64,000 nt of DNA, from the NCBI GenBank assembly GCA_947475895.1, contig CANJMF010000016.1, positions 1 through 64,000 on the forward strand, written 5' to 3'. Below, piece by piece: positions 26,831-35,119 of this stretch. Origin of the DNA: Fidelibacterota bacterium (GTDB taxonomy: Bacteria; Pseudomonadota; Alphaproteobacteria; Rhodospirillales; Rhodospirillaceae). A program made the translations under genes and the position numbers. Positions within the stretch are counted from its first letter, which is position 1. The number at the start of each line of letters is the position of its first letter. The notes beneath the pieces are model-generated. The model was not told the origin of the DNA. It searched no databases and saw only the letters and a program-made list of their open reading frames with translations.

Positions 26831-28078
26831 ATGCGTGTTGGTGTTTTACTGCAGCGTACGCTTTTCGGCGCGGTCGTCGCGTCGCTTGCGGCATCAGCCG
26901 CGACCGCAAACGACCATCCAGGAAAAACGATAGATTTTGCGATGGTTGCGATGGTTCCAGCCATCTACCAAACCGCGGACGCAAAATTAGAATGCCCGGC
27001 CGGGCTGCATCAAACCAACAAAGATAACTGGCTCGCGCAATATCCAACGGAGCAAGAACAGGCCGCGTTCATCGAAAAGCGCATTCACTTAGCGCCTTAT
27101 GGGGCTGGGGCCGATCATCCAGAATACTTCATGCAGTTTCGCGGACCGCAAGGCCAGATCTCTACGTTCAATCCGGAACTCTTCAAGGACCTTCCGCTCC
27201 GTGAAATACAGAGCAAGGTTGGGTATGGTTTGAATCTGGACGGCACGTCTGACGGACGCGCAACACCGAAGACCTGCAAACACGAGAAGTTTGCAGCCGC
27301 CGATGGCCCGCCCGTCGCCATTGATAATCAGATTTATCGGATTCTGGGTTGCGCGCCCGGCTGGCGAAAGGGCGGGTACAAAACTGACCGGCGGCGCCGG
27401 GAACAGGTGGCGCAGGTGATGAACCGCGTGCTGTTTCGGGTTAGCGACGTCGACGACGAAATGAACGACGACGATGTCAAGGTCACGGTCTACAAGGGCA
27501 TCGATCCTATTCAAACCGATGGTGCGGGGAAGGCGGTGCCTGGTGGGCAGCAGCGCATTGACGTGCGCTATACCAAGTACACCTCCGAGACGCATGGAAA
27601 AATCGTCAACGGCGTTTTAACCACGGACCCTGTCGACCAATACTTTGCGGTTTGGACCGTTCAAACGCCGGCTGAACGGTATATGCGCGGCATGCGCTAT
27701 CAGCTCACGCTCAATCCAACCGGCGCCAAGGGCTTGGCCGCAGGATATGAAGACCTCAGATACTGGTGGATGAATTACGCGCAGAGCTACCAGATCGGAG
27801 TGGACGCTCTTGGCATGTGGGATCCACCAGCATTGTACGAGGCCGCAAATAGATTGGCCGACGGGTATCTTGATCCCACGACAGGTCGATGCACCGCTAT
27901 TTCCTTTGCTTACGATACAGAATTGGTGCGCGCGAATATCGTTATGCCGCGCTCTGATGATCCGCTTGTGACGAACCCGTCTCTCGATGCAGCCAAGCGC
28001 ACGGTTCAGCCATCTCCTCAAGCGCGCGGTGAGTCATCTTCACAGGTCGTGGCCGGAAAAGTCTCGAATAGCCGTTAA
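26831..28078 (+). CDS. B2: secreted protein of the unnamed B family
   Basis: This 415-residue protein is the most divergent B copy. It has a signal peptide ending ATAND, an early LECPAG in place of EECPDG, YGLNLDGTSDGRATPKTCKHEKF, AIDNQIYRILGC, DVDDEMNDDDVKVTVYKG, GKIVNGVL and DPTTGRCTAISFAY. Extra Cys residues (TCKH, GRC) could form disulfides not present in B1 and B3. GGGAGGA is found upstream of the ATG. It is the first gene of cassette 2 and ends 49 bases before C2. Function unknown. Confidence 0.78.
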   Translation: MRVGVLLQRTLFGAVVASLAASAATANDHPGKTIDFAMVAMVPAIYQTADAKLECPAGLHQTNKDNWLAQYPTEQEQAAFIEKRIHLAPYGAGADHPEYFMQFRGPQGQISTFNPELFKDLPLREIQSKVGYGLNLDGTSDGRATPKTCKHEKFAAADGPPVAIDNQIYRILGCAPGWRKGGYKTDRRRREQVAQVMNRVLFRVSDVDDEMNDDDVKVTVYKGIDPIQTDGAGKAVPGGQQRIDVRYTKYTSETHGKIVNGVLTTDPVDQYFAVWTVQTPAERYMRGMRYQLTLNPTGAKGLAAGYEDLRYWWMNYAQSYQIGVDALGMWDPPALYEAANRLADGYLDPTTGRCTAISFAYDTELVRANIVMPRSDDPLVTNPSLDAAKRTVQPSPQARGESSSQVVAGKVSNSR

Positions 28079-28127
28079 GTGTTTCGGAACGCATATCCAT
28101 ACAGCGCGATTATTTTCTGAGGGAAAC

Positions 28128-29780
28128 GTGACTTATAACTATTTATCGGTGGGTACGAAGATCGCGTCTGTCGCCGCTGCCTTAGCGGTGGTGCTGTTGA
28201 GCGGATCTTCACAGTCCTCGTCTGCGCTTCGTGAACCCGCGAGCAAGGGCGGCGCGCCCACAGTTCTTCGCCTTATCTCCACCGCGCAATACGAGAATAC
28301 GATCGCGAATATTTTCGGTGCGGACGTTAACAGCAGAACGACTTTTCCTGCCCTCAGCCGCACGAACGGTCTTATATCGCTCGCAGCAACGGCTGCCGAA
28401 GTGACGCCGGGGCTGCTCGATAATTTCGACAACGCCGCGCGCAATGTTGCTGCGCAAGTCTTGGATCCGGATCATCGCGATGTTCTGATCCCGTGTCGTC
28501 CGAAAGATGTGCACAGTGCTGATGAAGCCTGCGCGCGTGCCTTCATCGGTAAGGTCGGGCGACTGTTGTTTCGCCGTTCTTTGACGCCCGCTGAACTCGA
28601 CACTTATGTTGCGGTGGCTCAACGATCGACCGAAAAGACGCACGATTTTTATTCAGGACTTCAATCGGGCTTGAGCGGGCTTCTTGTGGCGCCTGAATTT
28701 ATTTACTTTGTCGAGAAATCTGAACCCGATCCGGCGCGCTCCGGCGAAATGCGGTTGGACGGCGTTTCAAGAGCGTCCCGTTTGAGCCTTCTGTTCTGGG
28801 ATGCTCCTCCCGACGAGGAACTCTTAAGGGCTGCGGAAAAGGGCGAGCTGTTCACTGATCGCGGTTTGAATCGGCAGGTTGATCGGATGCTGTCGTCTCC
28901 GAATCTCGCGAAGGGGGTGCGCGCTTTCTTTGCTGACATGCTCTTTGCGGAGTTGTTTGACAACCTCGCGAAAGACCCAGTGATTTACCCTCGCTTCACA
29001 CAGCGTGCGGTTACAGATGCCCGCGAACAAATGCTGCGAATCGTCGTAGACCATCTTGTCTCACGCAATGGGGATTACCGCGACCTGTTCACCACGCGTC
29101 ACATCTTTCTGACCAGATCGCTCGATATGGTTTACGACATTGGCGCGCCGACGACCGGCGCGCTCGATTGGGTGCCCTACGAGCTTCCGGAAAACGATCC
29201 GCGCGCCGGGATTTTGACGCAGATTGGTTTTTTAACGAGCTACGCTCATCCGGGCCGCAGCTCCGCGACGAAACGCGGGAAAGCCGTTCGCGAAGTTTTC
29301 ATGTGTCAGAAGGTCCCCAATCCACCGGCGAACGTTGATTTCTCAGCGCTCGAAGATCCGAAGTCGCCATTCCACACCGCGCGCGAACGCGTCAATTTCC
29401 ATCTGCAAAATCCGGTGTGCGCCGGTTGCCACAAAATCACCGACCCCATTGGTTTAGCCCTGGAAAATTTCGATGGCGCTGGACAGTACCGCACGGTCGA
29501 AGGCGGTGTTCAGATCGATGCGAGCGGCGAGCTCAGTGGAGAAAAGTTTTCTGATGCGAGGGGCTTAGGTTTGGCGATGCACAATTCAAGCGCCGTAACC
29601 TCTTGCCTCGTGAAGCGCCTCTACGAGTTCGGAGTAGGGCGCGTTACCACGTCTGACGACAAACAGATGTTGGAATATTTAGGGGATCGCTTTGCGGCTC
29701 AGGGATATACCGTTCCGGCTCTGCTCCGCACTGTCGCGACAAGTCGTGGATTTTTTCAAGTTGCAGCAAACAGTAAATAG
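28128..29780 (+). CDS. C2: exported DUF1592/DUF1588-type heme protein
   Basis: The 550-residue product has a signal segment, then blocks in the order of planctomycete-type DUF1587 (LRLISTAQYENTIANIFG), DUF1595 (GRLLFRRSLTPAELDTYV), DUF1592 (ASRLSLLFWDAPPDEELL), DUF1588 (RAGILTQIGFL to NPVCAGCHKITDPIGLALENFDG) and DUF1585 (C-terminal). A single heme c motif CAGCH lies near residue 431. The family is common beside DUF1552 genes but its reaction is unknown. A GTG start at 28128 is chosen because GAGGGAA precedes it; the frame is open upstream through the end of B2. D2 follows after 29 bases. Confidence 0.85.
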   Translation: MTYNYLSVGTKIASVAAALAVVLLSGSSQSSSALREPASKGGAPTVLRLISTAQYENTIANIFGADVNSRTTFPALSRTNGLISLAATAAEVTPGLLDNFDNAARNVAAQVLDPDHRDVLIPCRPKDVHSADEACARAFIGKVGRLLFRRSLTPAELDTYVAVAQRSTEKTHDFYSGLQSGLSGLLVAPEFIYFVEKSEPDPARSGEMRLDGVSRASRLSLLFWDAPPDEELLRAAEKGELFTDRGLNRQVDRMLSSPNLAKGVRAFFADMLFAELFDNLAKDPVIYPRFTQRAVTDAREQMLRIVVDHLVSRNGDYRDLFTTRHIFLTRSLDMVYDIGAPTTGALDWVPYELPENDPRAGILTQIGFLTSYAHPGRSSATKRGKAVREVFMCQKVPNPPANVDFSALEDPKSPFHTARERVNFHLQNPVCAGCHKITDPIGLALENFDGAGQYRTVEGGVQIDASGELSGEKFSDARGLGLAMHNSSAVTSCLVKRLYEFGVGRVTTSDDKQMLEYLGDRFAAQGYTVPALLRTVATSRGFFQVAANSK

Positions 29781-29809
29781 ACCCAGCGTTTAGCGGGAGG
29801 AATAGAGTC

Positions 29810-31162
29810 ATGGCCTTTCTAATTTCAAATCCAAGTCGTCGAAACGTACTACGCGGCGTGCTCGGCGGGATGGGCGCGACCGTCGCGCTTCCGTTCCTCG
29901 ACTGTTTCCTCAATGGAAACGGCACGGCGCTTGCGAACGGCAGCCCCTTACCCGTTCGTTTCGGAACCTGGTTCTGGGGACTGGGGATGGATAAGGCAGT
30001 TTTCATTCCGAAAAAGGTTGGCGCTGATTACGACCTTCCCTTGCAAATCCAATCGTGGAAGGGCGTAAAGCAGCACATCAATCTTTATACGAACTTCAAC
30101 GTCATTGCCGACGGCAAGCCGGTGATCGATCATTACACCGGATGGGTTGCGCTTCGCTCAGGCATATGTCCGGCATCCCATGGCGCTTTGGCAGACCCAA
30201 GCATCGACGTGATGGTTGCAGATGCGATCAGCGGCGCTACGCGGTTCCGTGCAATTGACTGCGCCGCGACCGGCTCATTTGCGGACACTTATAGCTACCG
30301 CACCGAGAACGCAAAAAATCCGCCGGCAATCTCGCCGGAAGAATTTTACGTAAAGATGTTCGGACCCGAATTTCAGGATCCGAACGCGCCGGAATTTAAG
30401 CCGAAACTAGAATTCATCGTTCGTCGCAGCGTTCTTTCTTCGGTCAGCGAGCAGAGCGCCAGCTTAAAAAAACGCCTCGGAGCATCCGATCAAGCTCGGC
30501 TCGATCAATATTTTACATCGCTGCGCGAGCTCGAGCAGCGACTTGATTTGCAAATGCAAAAGCCGCCTCCGGCTCCGACATGCAAGGCTCCTGTGGACTA
30601 CAAACCCTCTAAAATCAATCAGGGGACGGAAGTAGAAAGTGTGGCCGTGCGCCATCAATTGATGAGCGACCTCATGGCGATGGCGCTCACATGCAACCAG
30701 GCGCGCGTTTTCAACATGACTTATTCCAACTCTTCAACCGGCCTTACGAAAACCGGATTGGACAAGTCGCACCACACGATCACGCATGAGGAGACGCAGG
30801 ATCAAACGCTGGGGTATCAGCCCGTCAACAGTTCCTTTGTGGTCAAAGCGATGGAGTCATTTGGCTATTTTGTGAAGGCCTTGGCGTCCGTACCGGAAGG
30901 CGATGGCACTTTGCTCGATAATGCAGTGGTCTACGCTCACTCAGACCATGAATACGCAAAAATCCATTCGATCGCCGGGATTCCCATGATGACCGCTGGA
31001 AAAGCCGGCGGCCGCCTTAAGACGGGACTTCACGTCGATGGAAAAGGCGAAGTCGCTACGCAGCTTGGGCTCACGCTGCTCAAGACGATGGGACTGTCGC
31101 AAGAGCAATGGGGCAGCGGTGCGCTTAGAACGTCTCGCGTTATTAGTGAGATCGTGGCGTAG
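29810..31162 (+). CDS. D2: Tat-exported DUF1552 protein
   Basis: A 450-residue protein with a twin-arginine signal (PSRRNVLRGVLGGMGATVALPFLDCF) and the DUF1552 pattern: FLNGNGTALANG, PLPVRFGTWFWGLGM, HHTITHEETQD near residue 322, and SDHEYAKIHSIAGIPMMTAGKAGG near the end. DUF1552 resembles the DUF1501/alkaline-phosphatase-like fold; conserved Asp and His (SDH, THEE, HS) could bind metal. No reaction is known. The gene always follows the C gene in this window. GGGAGGA lies before the ATG. Confidence 0.87.
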   Translation: MAFLISNPSRRNVLRGVLGGMGATVALPFLDCFLNGNGTALANGSPLPVRFGTWFWGLGMDKAVFIPKKVGADYDLPLQIQSWKGVKQHINLYTNFNVIADGKPVIDHYTGWVALRSGICPASHGALADPSIDVMVADAISGATRFRAIDCAATGSFADTYSYRTENAKNPPAISPEEFYVKMFGPEFQDPNAPEFKPKLEFIVRRSVLSSVSEQSASLKKRLGASDQARLDQYFTSLRELEQRLDLQMQKPPPAPTCKAPVDYKPSKINQGTEVESVAVRHQLMSDLMAMALTCNQARVFNMTYSNSSTGLTKTGLDKSHHTITHEETQDQTLGYQPVNSSFVVKAMESFGYFVKALASVPEGDGTLLDNAVVYAHSDHEYAKIHSIAGIPMMTAGKAGGRLKTGLHVDGKGEVATQLGLTLLKTMGLSQEQWGSGALRTSRVISEIVA

Positions 31163-31221
31163 CGTTGAATGGCGTTCTATCGGGCGGAAATTGAATGATG
31201 AGCGCGTTAAAAGGAAAGCCG

Positions 31222-32628
31222 ATGAACGCACGACAGTTCGTGTTTTTCGCAATGCTAACTGCTGCGGCGGTCAGTATTGCTTCGCTGCCGGCTATGGCGG
31301 CGGCCAAGAAGGGCTCGGACGTCGAGGCTATGTTCATCCCTGAGGAATTGCCTCCGGTCATCGGGAGAGCTGTGACGTATTTCGGGCCGGTCTTTACGGA
31401 CAAGGACGGGATGACGCTCTATTCAGTGGCGGCCAAACCTCCTTGCAACGGTGTTCGCGCAACGCCTCCGCCCGACACCGACCCTTTGCTGCTGGTGTAT
31501 TCGAAATGGAAAACACCGTTTTGCACCGACCAGTGGCCTCCGTTGATGGCGTCAGCGGACGACAAACCTGTCGGCAATTGGACGATTGTTCAACGGCCGG
31601 AAGGCGGGAAGCAGTGGGCCTATAAAGGCGTTCCTCTTCACCGCAGCTACAAAGATTTTCTGCCGGGCGATGTAAGTGGTCCGAACAGACTTGAGGATCT
31701 TGGCGGGTACGGCGGTGGCGGTATCGGAGAGATCGCCGTAGCCTCAGTGCCGCTGGCGTTGCCGCCCGGCGTTTCCGCGTCATTCAAAAAAGCATTTGGC
31801 TACACCGCGCAACACGCCACCGGCGCGCTGTATGTATTGGATAAGCCATCAGCCAAAACCGCGTCCTCGCGAGATGAAGGCGTGCGGTTGCAGAACGTTT
31901 CTATGTCGGCCTGTTTAGACTGCGTGAAAGACGATCGGTGGCAACCCTTCCTCGCCAGCATCATGGCCAGCGACCGCGGCCTTTGGACCGTCAAAACACT
32001 GAACGATGGGCGGAAGGCTTGGGCCTATAAGGGACAGATCGTTTACACGTACGCGTTCGATCAAGCGACGAGCCATTTTAAGGGCCTTGGTGCAGACGAC
32101 CGCGCTCGCCTCGTGACGCTCGAGCCACATCCAATGGCGCCGCTCGGAATAACCGTCCAAAATACGTTTATGGGGCCGCTCTATGCGGACGCGCGCGGCA
32201 TGACCCTCTACATGTTCTTGTGCACAACGATCGATCCAGACCTCGTTGGGCAAAGACTTATGTGTGACGGTGTCGGCACGGACCCGGCGTTTCCGGAAGG
32301 TTATTGCACCGCGCCCGACCGGTGTGGCGAACGATGGATACCCTTAGAAGCGCCTGCCGAAACCCAGCCTCAGGGCGGGATGTGGTCTGTCGCGGTAATA
32401 CCGGACAAGCGCTACCCCCTTCGTTGGCGCGCGGCGAAAATTGGTGAAAAGCTCGGGCCCGACGAACTGAAGGTTTGGATGTTCAGGGGCCGGCCTGTCT
32501 ACAAAAACGTCGACGATAAAGTTCCCGGCGAAACGTTCGGGTATCGTCACTCAGCCGGAATCAGCGTGGACTGGGTTCCCGTGCGCGCGGGCCCCGTCGA
32601 GGATCGCTCAATCGCTGCAGGCGGTTAG
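31222..32628 (+). CDS. A2: exported Yx(FWY)xxD-repeat protein, divergent copy
   Basis: The 468-residue protein has a signal peptide (ending PAMAA) and three repeats. Repeat 1 has GMTLYSVAAKP, CTDQWPPLMASADDKPVGNW and QWAYKGVPLHR. Repeat 2 has GALYVLDKP and CLDC before W-P. Repeat 3 has GMTLYMFLCTTID and VWMFRGRPVYK. It is shorter in conserved motif than A1, A3 and A4, lacking the canonical YTYDxD block, so it may have a different ligand. The ATG at 31222 has AAGGAAA ahead; an upstream start at 31195 is possible but would lengthen the signal peptide. It is the last gene of cassette 2. Confidence 0.75.
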   Translation: MNARQFVFFAMLTAAAVSIASLPAMAAAKKGSDVEAMFIPEELPPVIGRAVTYFGPVFTDKDGMTLYSVAAKPPCNGVRATPPPDTDPLLLVYSKWKTPFCTDQWPPLMASADDKPVGNWTIVQRPEGGKQWAYKGVPLHRSYKDFLPGDVSGPNRLEDLGGYGGGGIGEIAVASVPLALPPGVSASFKKAFGYTAQHATGALYVLDKPSAKTASSRDEGVRLQNVSMSACLDCVKDDRWQPFLASIMASDRGLWTVKTLNDGRKAWAYKGQIVYTYAFDQATSHFKGLGADDRARLVTLEPHPMAPLGITVQNTFMGPLYADARGMTLYMFLCTTIDPDLVGQRLMCDGVGTDPAFPEGYCTAPDRCGERWIPLEAPAETQPQGGMWSVAVIPDKRYPLRWRAAKIGEKLGPDELKVWMFRGRPVYKNVDDKVPGETFGYRHSAGISVDWVPVRAGPVEDRSIAAGG

Positions 32629-32948
32629 AGCAGCTCACGTCGCTAAGGAACGGCGTGTCGGTACGAGGCGGGGGGCATGGGGCTGCCCGAAACTTCGTTG
32701 ACCGCTGATCACGTATCGTAGTATGCGTTTAGTCGATGCCCCTTTGGGCAAAGAATTGAGAGTTTACGTGCACTACGCCGTTTCCATCTCTGACCTTCTT
32801 ATCACCGACCTGCGACTTACCGCCGGCCGGTAAGCGGCGTTTTTCCGACCTCTGCCGGCCTGATGCGGGCGCGTATGCGTCCCCCTTCTCAAAATCAGCA
32901 TCAACTTGATCGCCCCTCAATGGGCGACCATCCGCCGTGAGGATCGCT
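32629..32948. other. intergenic region behind cassette 2
   Basis: No gene supported. The hairpin at 32821-32844 (separate entry) is the only structure seen. No trace of a LeuA catalytic domain was found here, although the next gene encodes the LeuA regulatory domain. Confidence 0.5.
32821..32844 (+). terminator. weak terminator-like hairpin
   Basis: Stem CGCCG/CGGCG with a 9-base loop, followed by TTTTT. It overlaps an alternative stem CTTACCG/CGGTAAG. It could end transcription from cassette 2, though it lies about 190 bases behind A2. Confidence 0.4.
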
Positions 32949-33545
32949 ATGAAGATTCAATTTGAAAACATCAACGTGCCAGAGTCCCAGAGCCATACGC
33001 CGCGGGCATTGACCGATTTGCCGCCGCAGTTTCAAGTCGCGTTCGCCGAAATGATTCAAGCTCCGCCAAAAGCGGTGAGGAAGGATCTTTCCGCTGACGT
33101 CGTCTGGGCGATATTTCATGCTGAACATCTGCATTCAGGGGGTGCTCTAAGATTCCTGGATTCCTATCGGCAGTGGACGGATGGCGAGCACGTCATGATC
33201 TCCGCATATCTCGAAGTGAATGGCCATGTTCGTCAAGTATTTGGGTATGGTCGCGAATTAATTGACGCTTATATCTCGGCGCTGAACTACACCTTTCAGA
33301 CGGAGATCACGCTCATTCAATATGAGGAGCGAAGGGTACGGCAGGGCGACACTTTGCCAAGCATCGTCCATGCCGAACTGAGCGACTCAAATGGGGTGAT
33401 CGCATTGGGAGTAAGCGTTCATGTCGATGCTTCAATCGCGACACTCTACGCGGCCACGCGCGCTTTCGAACGGTTGCTGCCGACATGCGGCGGTCATCCC
33501 AGGTCGCCCGGCTTGATGGGCTATGATGGAATAGGGCCGAGGTGA
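32949..33545 (+). CDS. orphan 2-isopropylmalate-synthase (LeuA) regulatory domain
   Basis: This 198-residue protein resembles only the C-terminal part of type II LeuA. It has LPPQFQVAFAEMIQ and ADVVWAIFHAEHL of the linker, then the two-half allosteric fold (VMISAYLEVNGHVRQVFGYGRELIDAYISALN and IVHAELSDSNGVIALGVSVHVDASIATLYAATRAFERL). The HMGL-like catalytic barrel of about 350 residues is missing. The start is not a leftover internal codon: GAGGAT stands at the right distance before the ATG at 32949, and a terminator follows. It might be a free leucine-binding domain, a modulator of a full LeuA, or a surviving fragment. Family identity is from pattern reading and should be confirmed. Confidence 0.65.
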   Translation: MKIQFENINVPESQSHTPRALTDLPPQFQVAFAEMIQAPPKAVRKDLSADVVWAIFHAEHLHSGGALRFLDSYRQWTDGEHVMISAYLEVNGHVRQVFGYGRELIDAYISALNYTFQTEITLIQYEERRVRQGDTLPSIVHAELSDSNGVIALGVSVHVDASIATLYAATRAFERLLPTCGGHPRSPGLMGYDGIGPR

Positions 33546-33556
33546 GCGATAAAAGA

Positions 33557-33589
33557 ACGGCCGGCTCTTGGACAGAGCCAGCCGTTTTT
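33557..33589 (+). terminator. terminator behind the LeuA-domain gene
   Basis: An 11-base stem ACGGCCGGCTC/GAGCCAGCCGT with one mismatch, loop TTGGACA, then TTTTTC. Confidence 0.88.
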
Positions 33590-33886
33590 CGACTCGGTGC
33601 GAAGACTCGGCTTAAGGCGCCATGCAGGTAAGCTTTTTGATGTCGTTTTGAACTCGCGCAAAAACAACGACCGAGAAAGGCCTTCAAAACCGCAATCTGA
33701 CGCGATATAGCTGATTAAGTAATCTTTCACGCGAGCCTGAAATTCCTAAGCGACTTGTGACGTCAAAAGCGCGAAGCGCTATTTAGCGGAGGAAGGTGGT
33801 TTGCCATGAAATTTGTCGACTACAATATTTAGCTATCCGCACGCGCCCCCGACAAGCATGGGGTCGAGCCGTGCTTAAGGTGGAAC
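33590..33886. other. intergenic region before the thiolase gene
   Basis: About 300 bases with no supported gene. AAGGTGG lies before the thiolase ATG. A promoter for the thiolase/FadB pair should be here. Confidence 0.45.
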
Positions 33887-35092
33887 ATGAGTGACGCATT
33901 TATTTGTGACGCAATTCGCACGCCGATCGGTCGTTATGCGGGAGGGCTAGCCCACGTTCGAGCAGACGATCTCGCCGCTACCGCGCTTCGTGCCCTCATC
34001 GCCCGTTCGCCCAAGATGGATTGGACGGCGGTGGACGACGTTATTCTCGGCTGTGCTAACCAAGCGGGGGAAGACAATCGCAATGTGGCGCGCATGTCGG
34101 TCCTCTTGGCTGGAATGCAAGAAACGGTCCCGGGTGTCACTGTAAATCGCCTGTGCGGCTCGGGGCTGGATGCGGTCGCAATAGCCGCCCGGGCTATTCG
34201 CGCAGGCGATGCGGAGGTGCTGATAGCTGGCGGCGTCGAGAGCATGACTCGCGCGCCTTTTGTCATGGGTAAGGCCGAAAGCGCTTTCAGCCGTCACGGT
34301 CATGTCCAAGACACGACGATCGGATGGCGTTTTATCAACGAACGGATGAAGGCCGCCTATGGGGTCGATGCCATGCCGGAAACGGCGGAGAATGTGGCCG
34401 ACGACTTTCGGATCAGCCGCGCGGACCAGGACGCCTTTGCGCTCCGCAGCCAAACAAGGGCGCTCGCGGCGCGCGCTTCCGGCAGGCACGCTTTGGAGAT
34501 TGTTCCGGTCGTAATTCCTCAAGTCAAAGGACATTCGATAATAGTCGATACGGACGAGCACCCTCGGGAAACAACGTTGGAGGCGTTGGGTAAACTGAAG
34601 CCCATCGTTCGCCCGAACGGCACAGTGACTGCGGGCAATGCGAGCGGCCTCAATGACGGCGCAGCCGCACTTCTGATCGCCAGCGAAACGGCGGTAAAAA
34701 AATACGGCCTCGATCCACTCGCGCGTATCGTTTCTGGAGCAACGACAGGCGTGACGCCACGCATTATGGGAATCGGGCCTGTCTCCGCCACGCAGAAGCT
34801 GCTTTCACGGCAGAAGATGAAGATTCAGCAGATGGATGTCATCGAGCTGAATGAGGCGTTTGCATCACAAGCGTTGGCCGTAATGCGCCAGTTGGGCCTT
34901 CCTGACGACGATTCAAGGGTAAATCCGAACGGCGGCGCCATTGCGCTCGGACACCCGCTTGGCATGTCGGGCGCGCGATTGGCGCAAACCGCCGCCATCG
35001 AGCTTGTTCAAAGCAGGGGAACCTACGCTCTCTGCACAATGTGCATCGGGGTCGGGCAGGGAATTGCACTGCTGCTCGAGCGTGCGCGGTAG
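33887..35092 (+). CDS. pcaF: 3-oxoadipyl-CoA thiolase (PcaF/PaaJ type)
   Basis: The 401-residue thiolase has the nucleophilic Cys in NRLCGSGLDAVAIAARAI, the catalytic His in GGAIALGHPLGMSGAR and the second Cys in CTMCIGVGQG. Blocks such as DTTIGWRFINERMKAAYGVD, MPETAENVADDF and DEHPRETTLEALGKLKP are those of the beta-ketoadipate branch rather than of general acetyl-CoA acetyltransferases. It would cleave 3-oxoadipyl-CoA, or a related 3-oxoacyl-CoA, to acetyl-CoA and a shorter CoA ester. The FadB-like enzyme gene starts 27 bases on, so together they form the last steps of a beta-oxidation route. The exact chain specificity is inferred. Confidence 0.88.
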   Translation: MSDAFICDAIRTPIGRYAGGLAHVRADDLAATALRALIARSPKMDWTAVDDVILGCANQAGEDNRNVARMSVLLAGMQETVPGVTVNRLCGSGLDAVAIAARAIRAGDAEVLIAGGVESMTRAPFVMGKAESAFSRHGHVQDTTIGWRFINERMKAAYGVDAMPETAENVADDFRISRADQDAFALRSQTRALAARASGRHALEIVPVVIPQVKGHSIIVDTDEHPRETTLEALGKLKPIVRPNGTVTAGNASGLNDGAAALLIASETAVKKYGLDPLARIVSGATTGVTPRIMGIGPVSATQKLLSRQKMKIQQMDVIELNEAFASQALAVMRQLGLPDDDSRVNPNGGAIALGHPLGMSGARLAQTAAIELVQSRGTYALCTMCIGVGQGIALLLERAR

Positions 35093-35119
35093 TTGTCCAG
35101 TGGGCGAGGCCCTGAAAAC

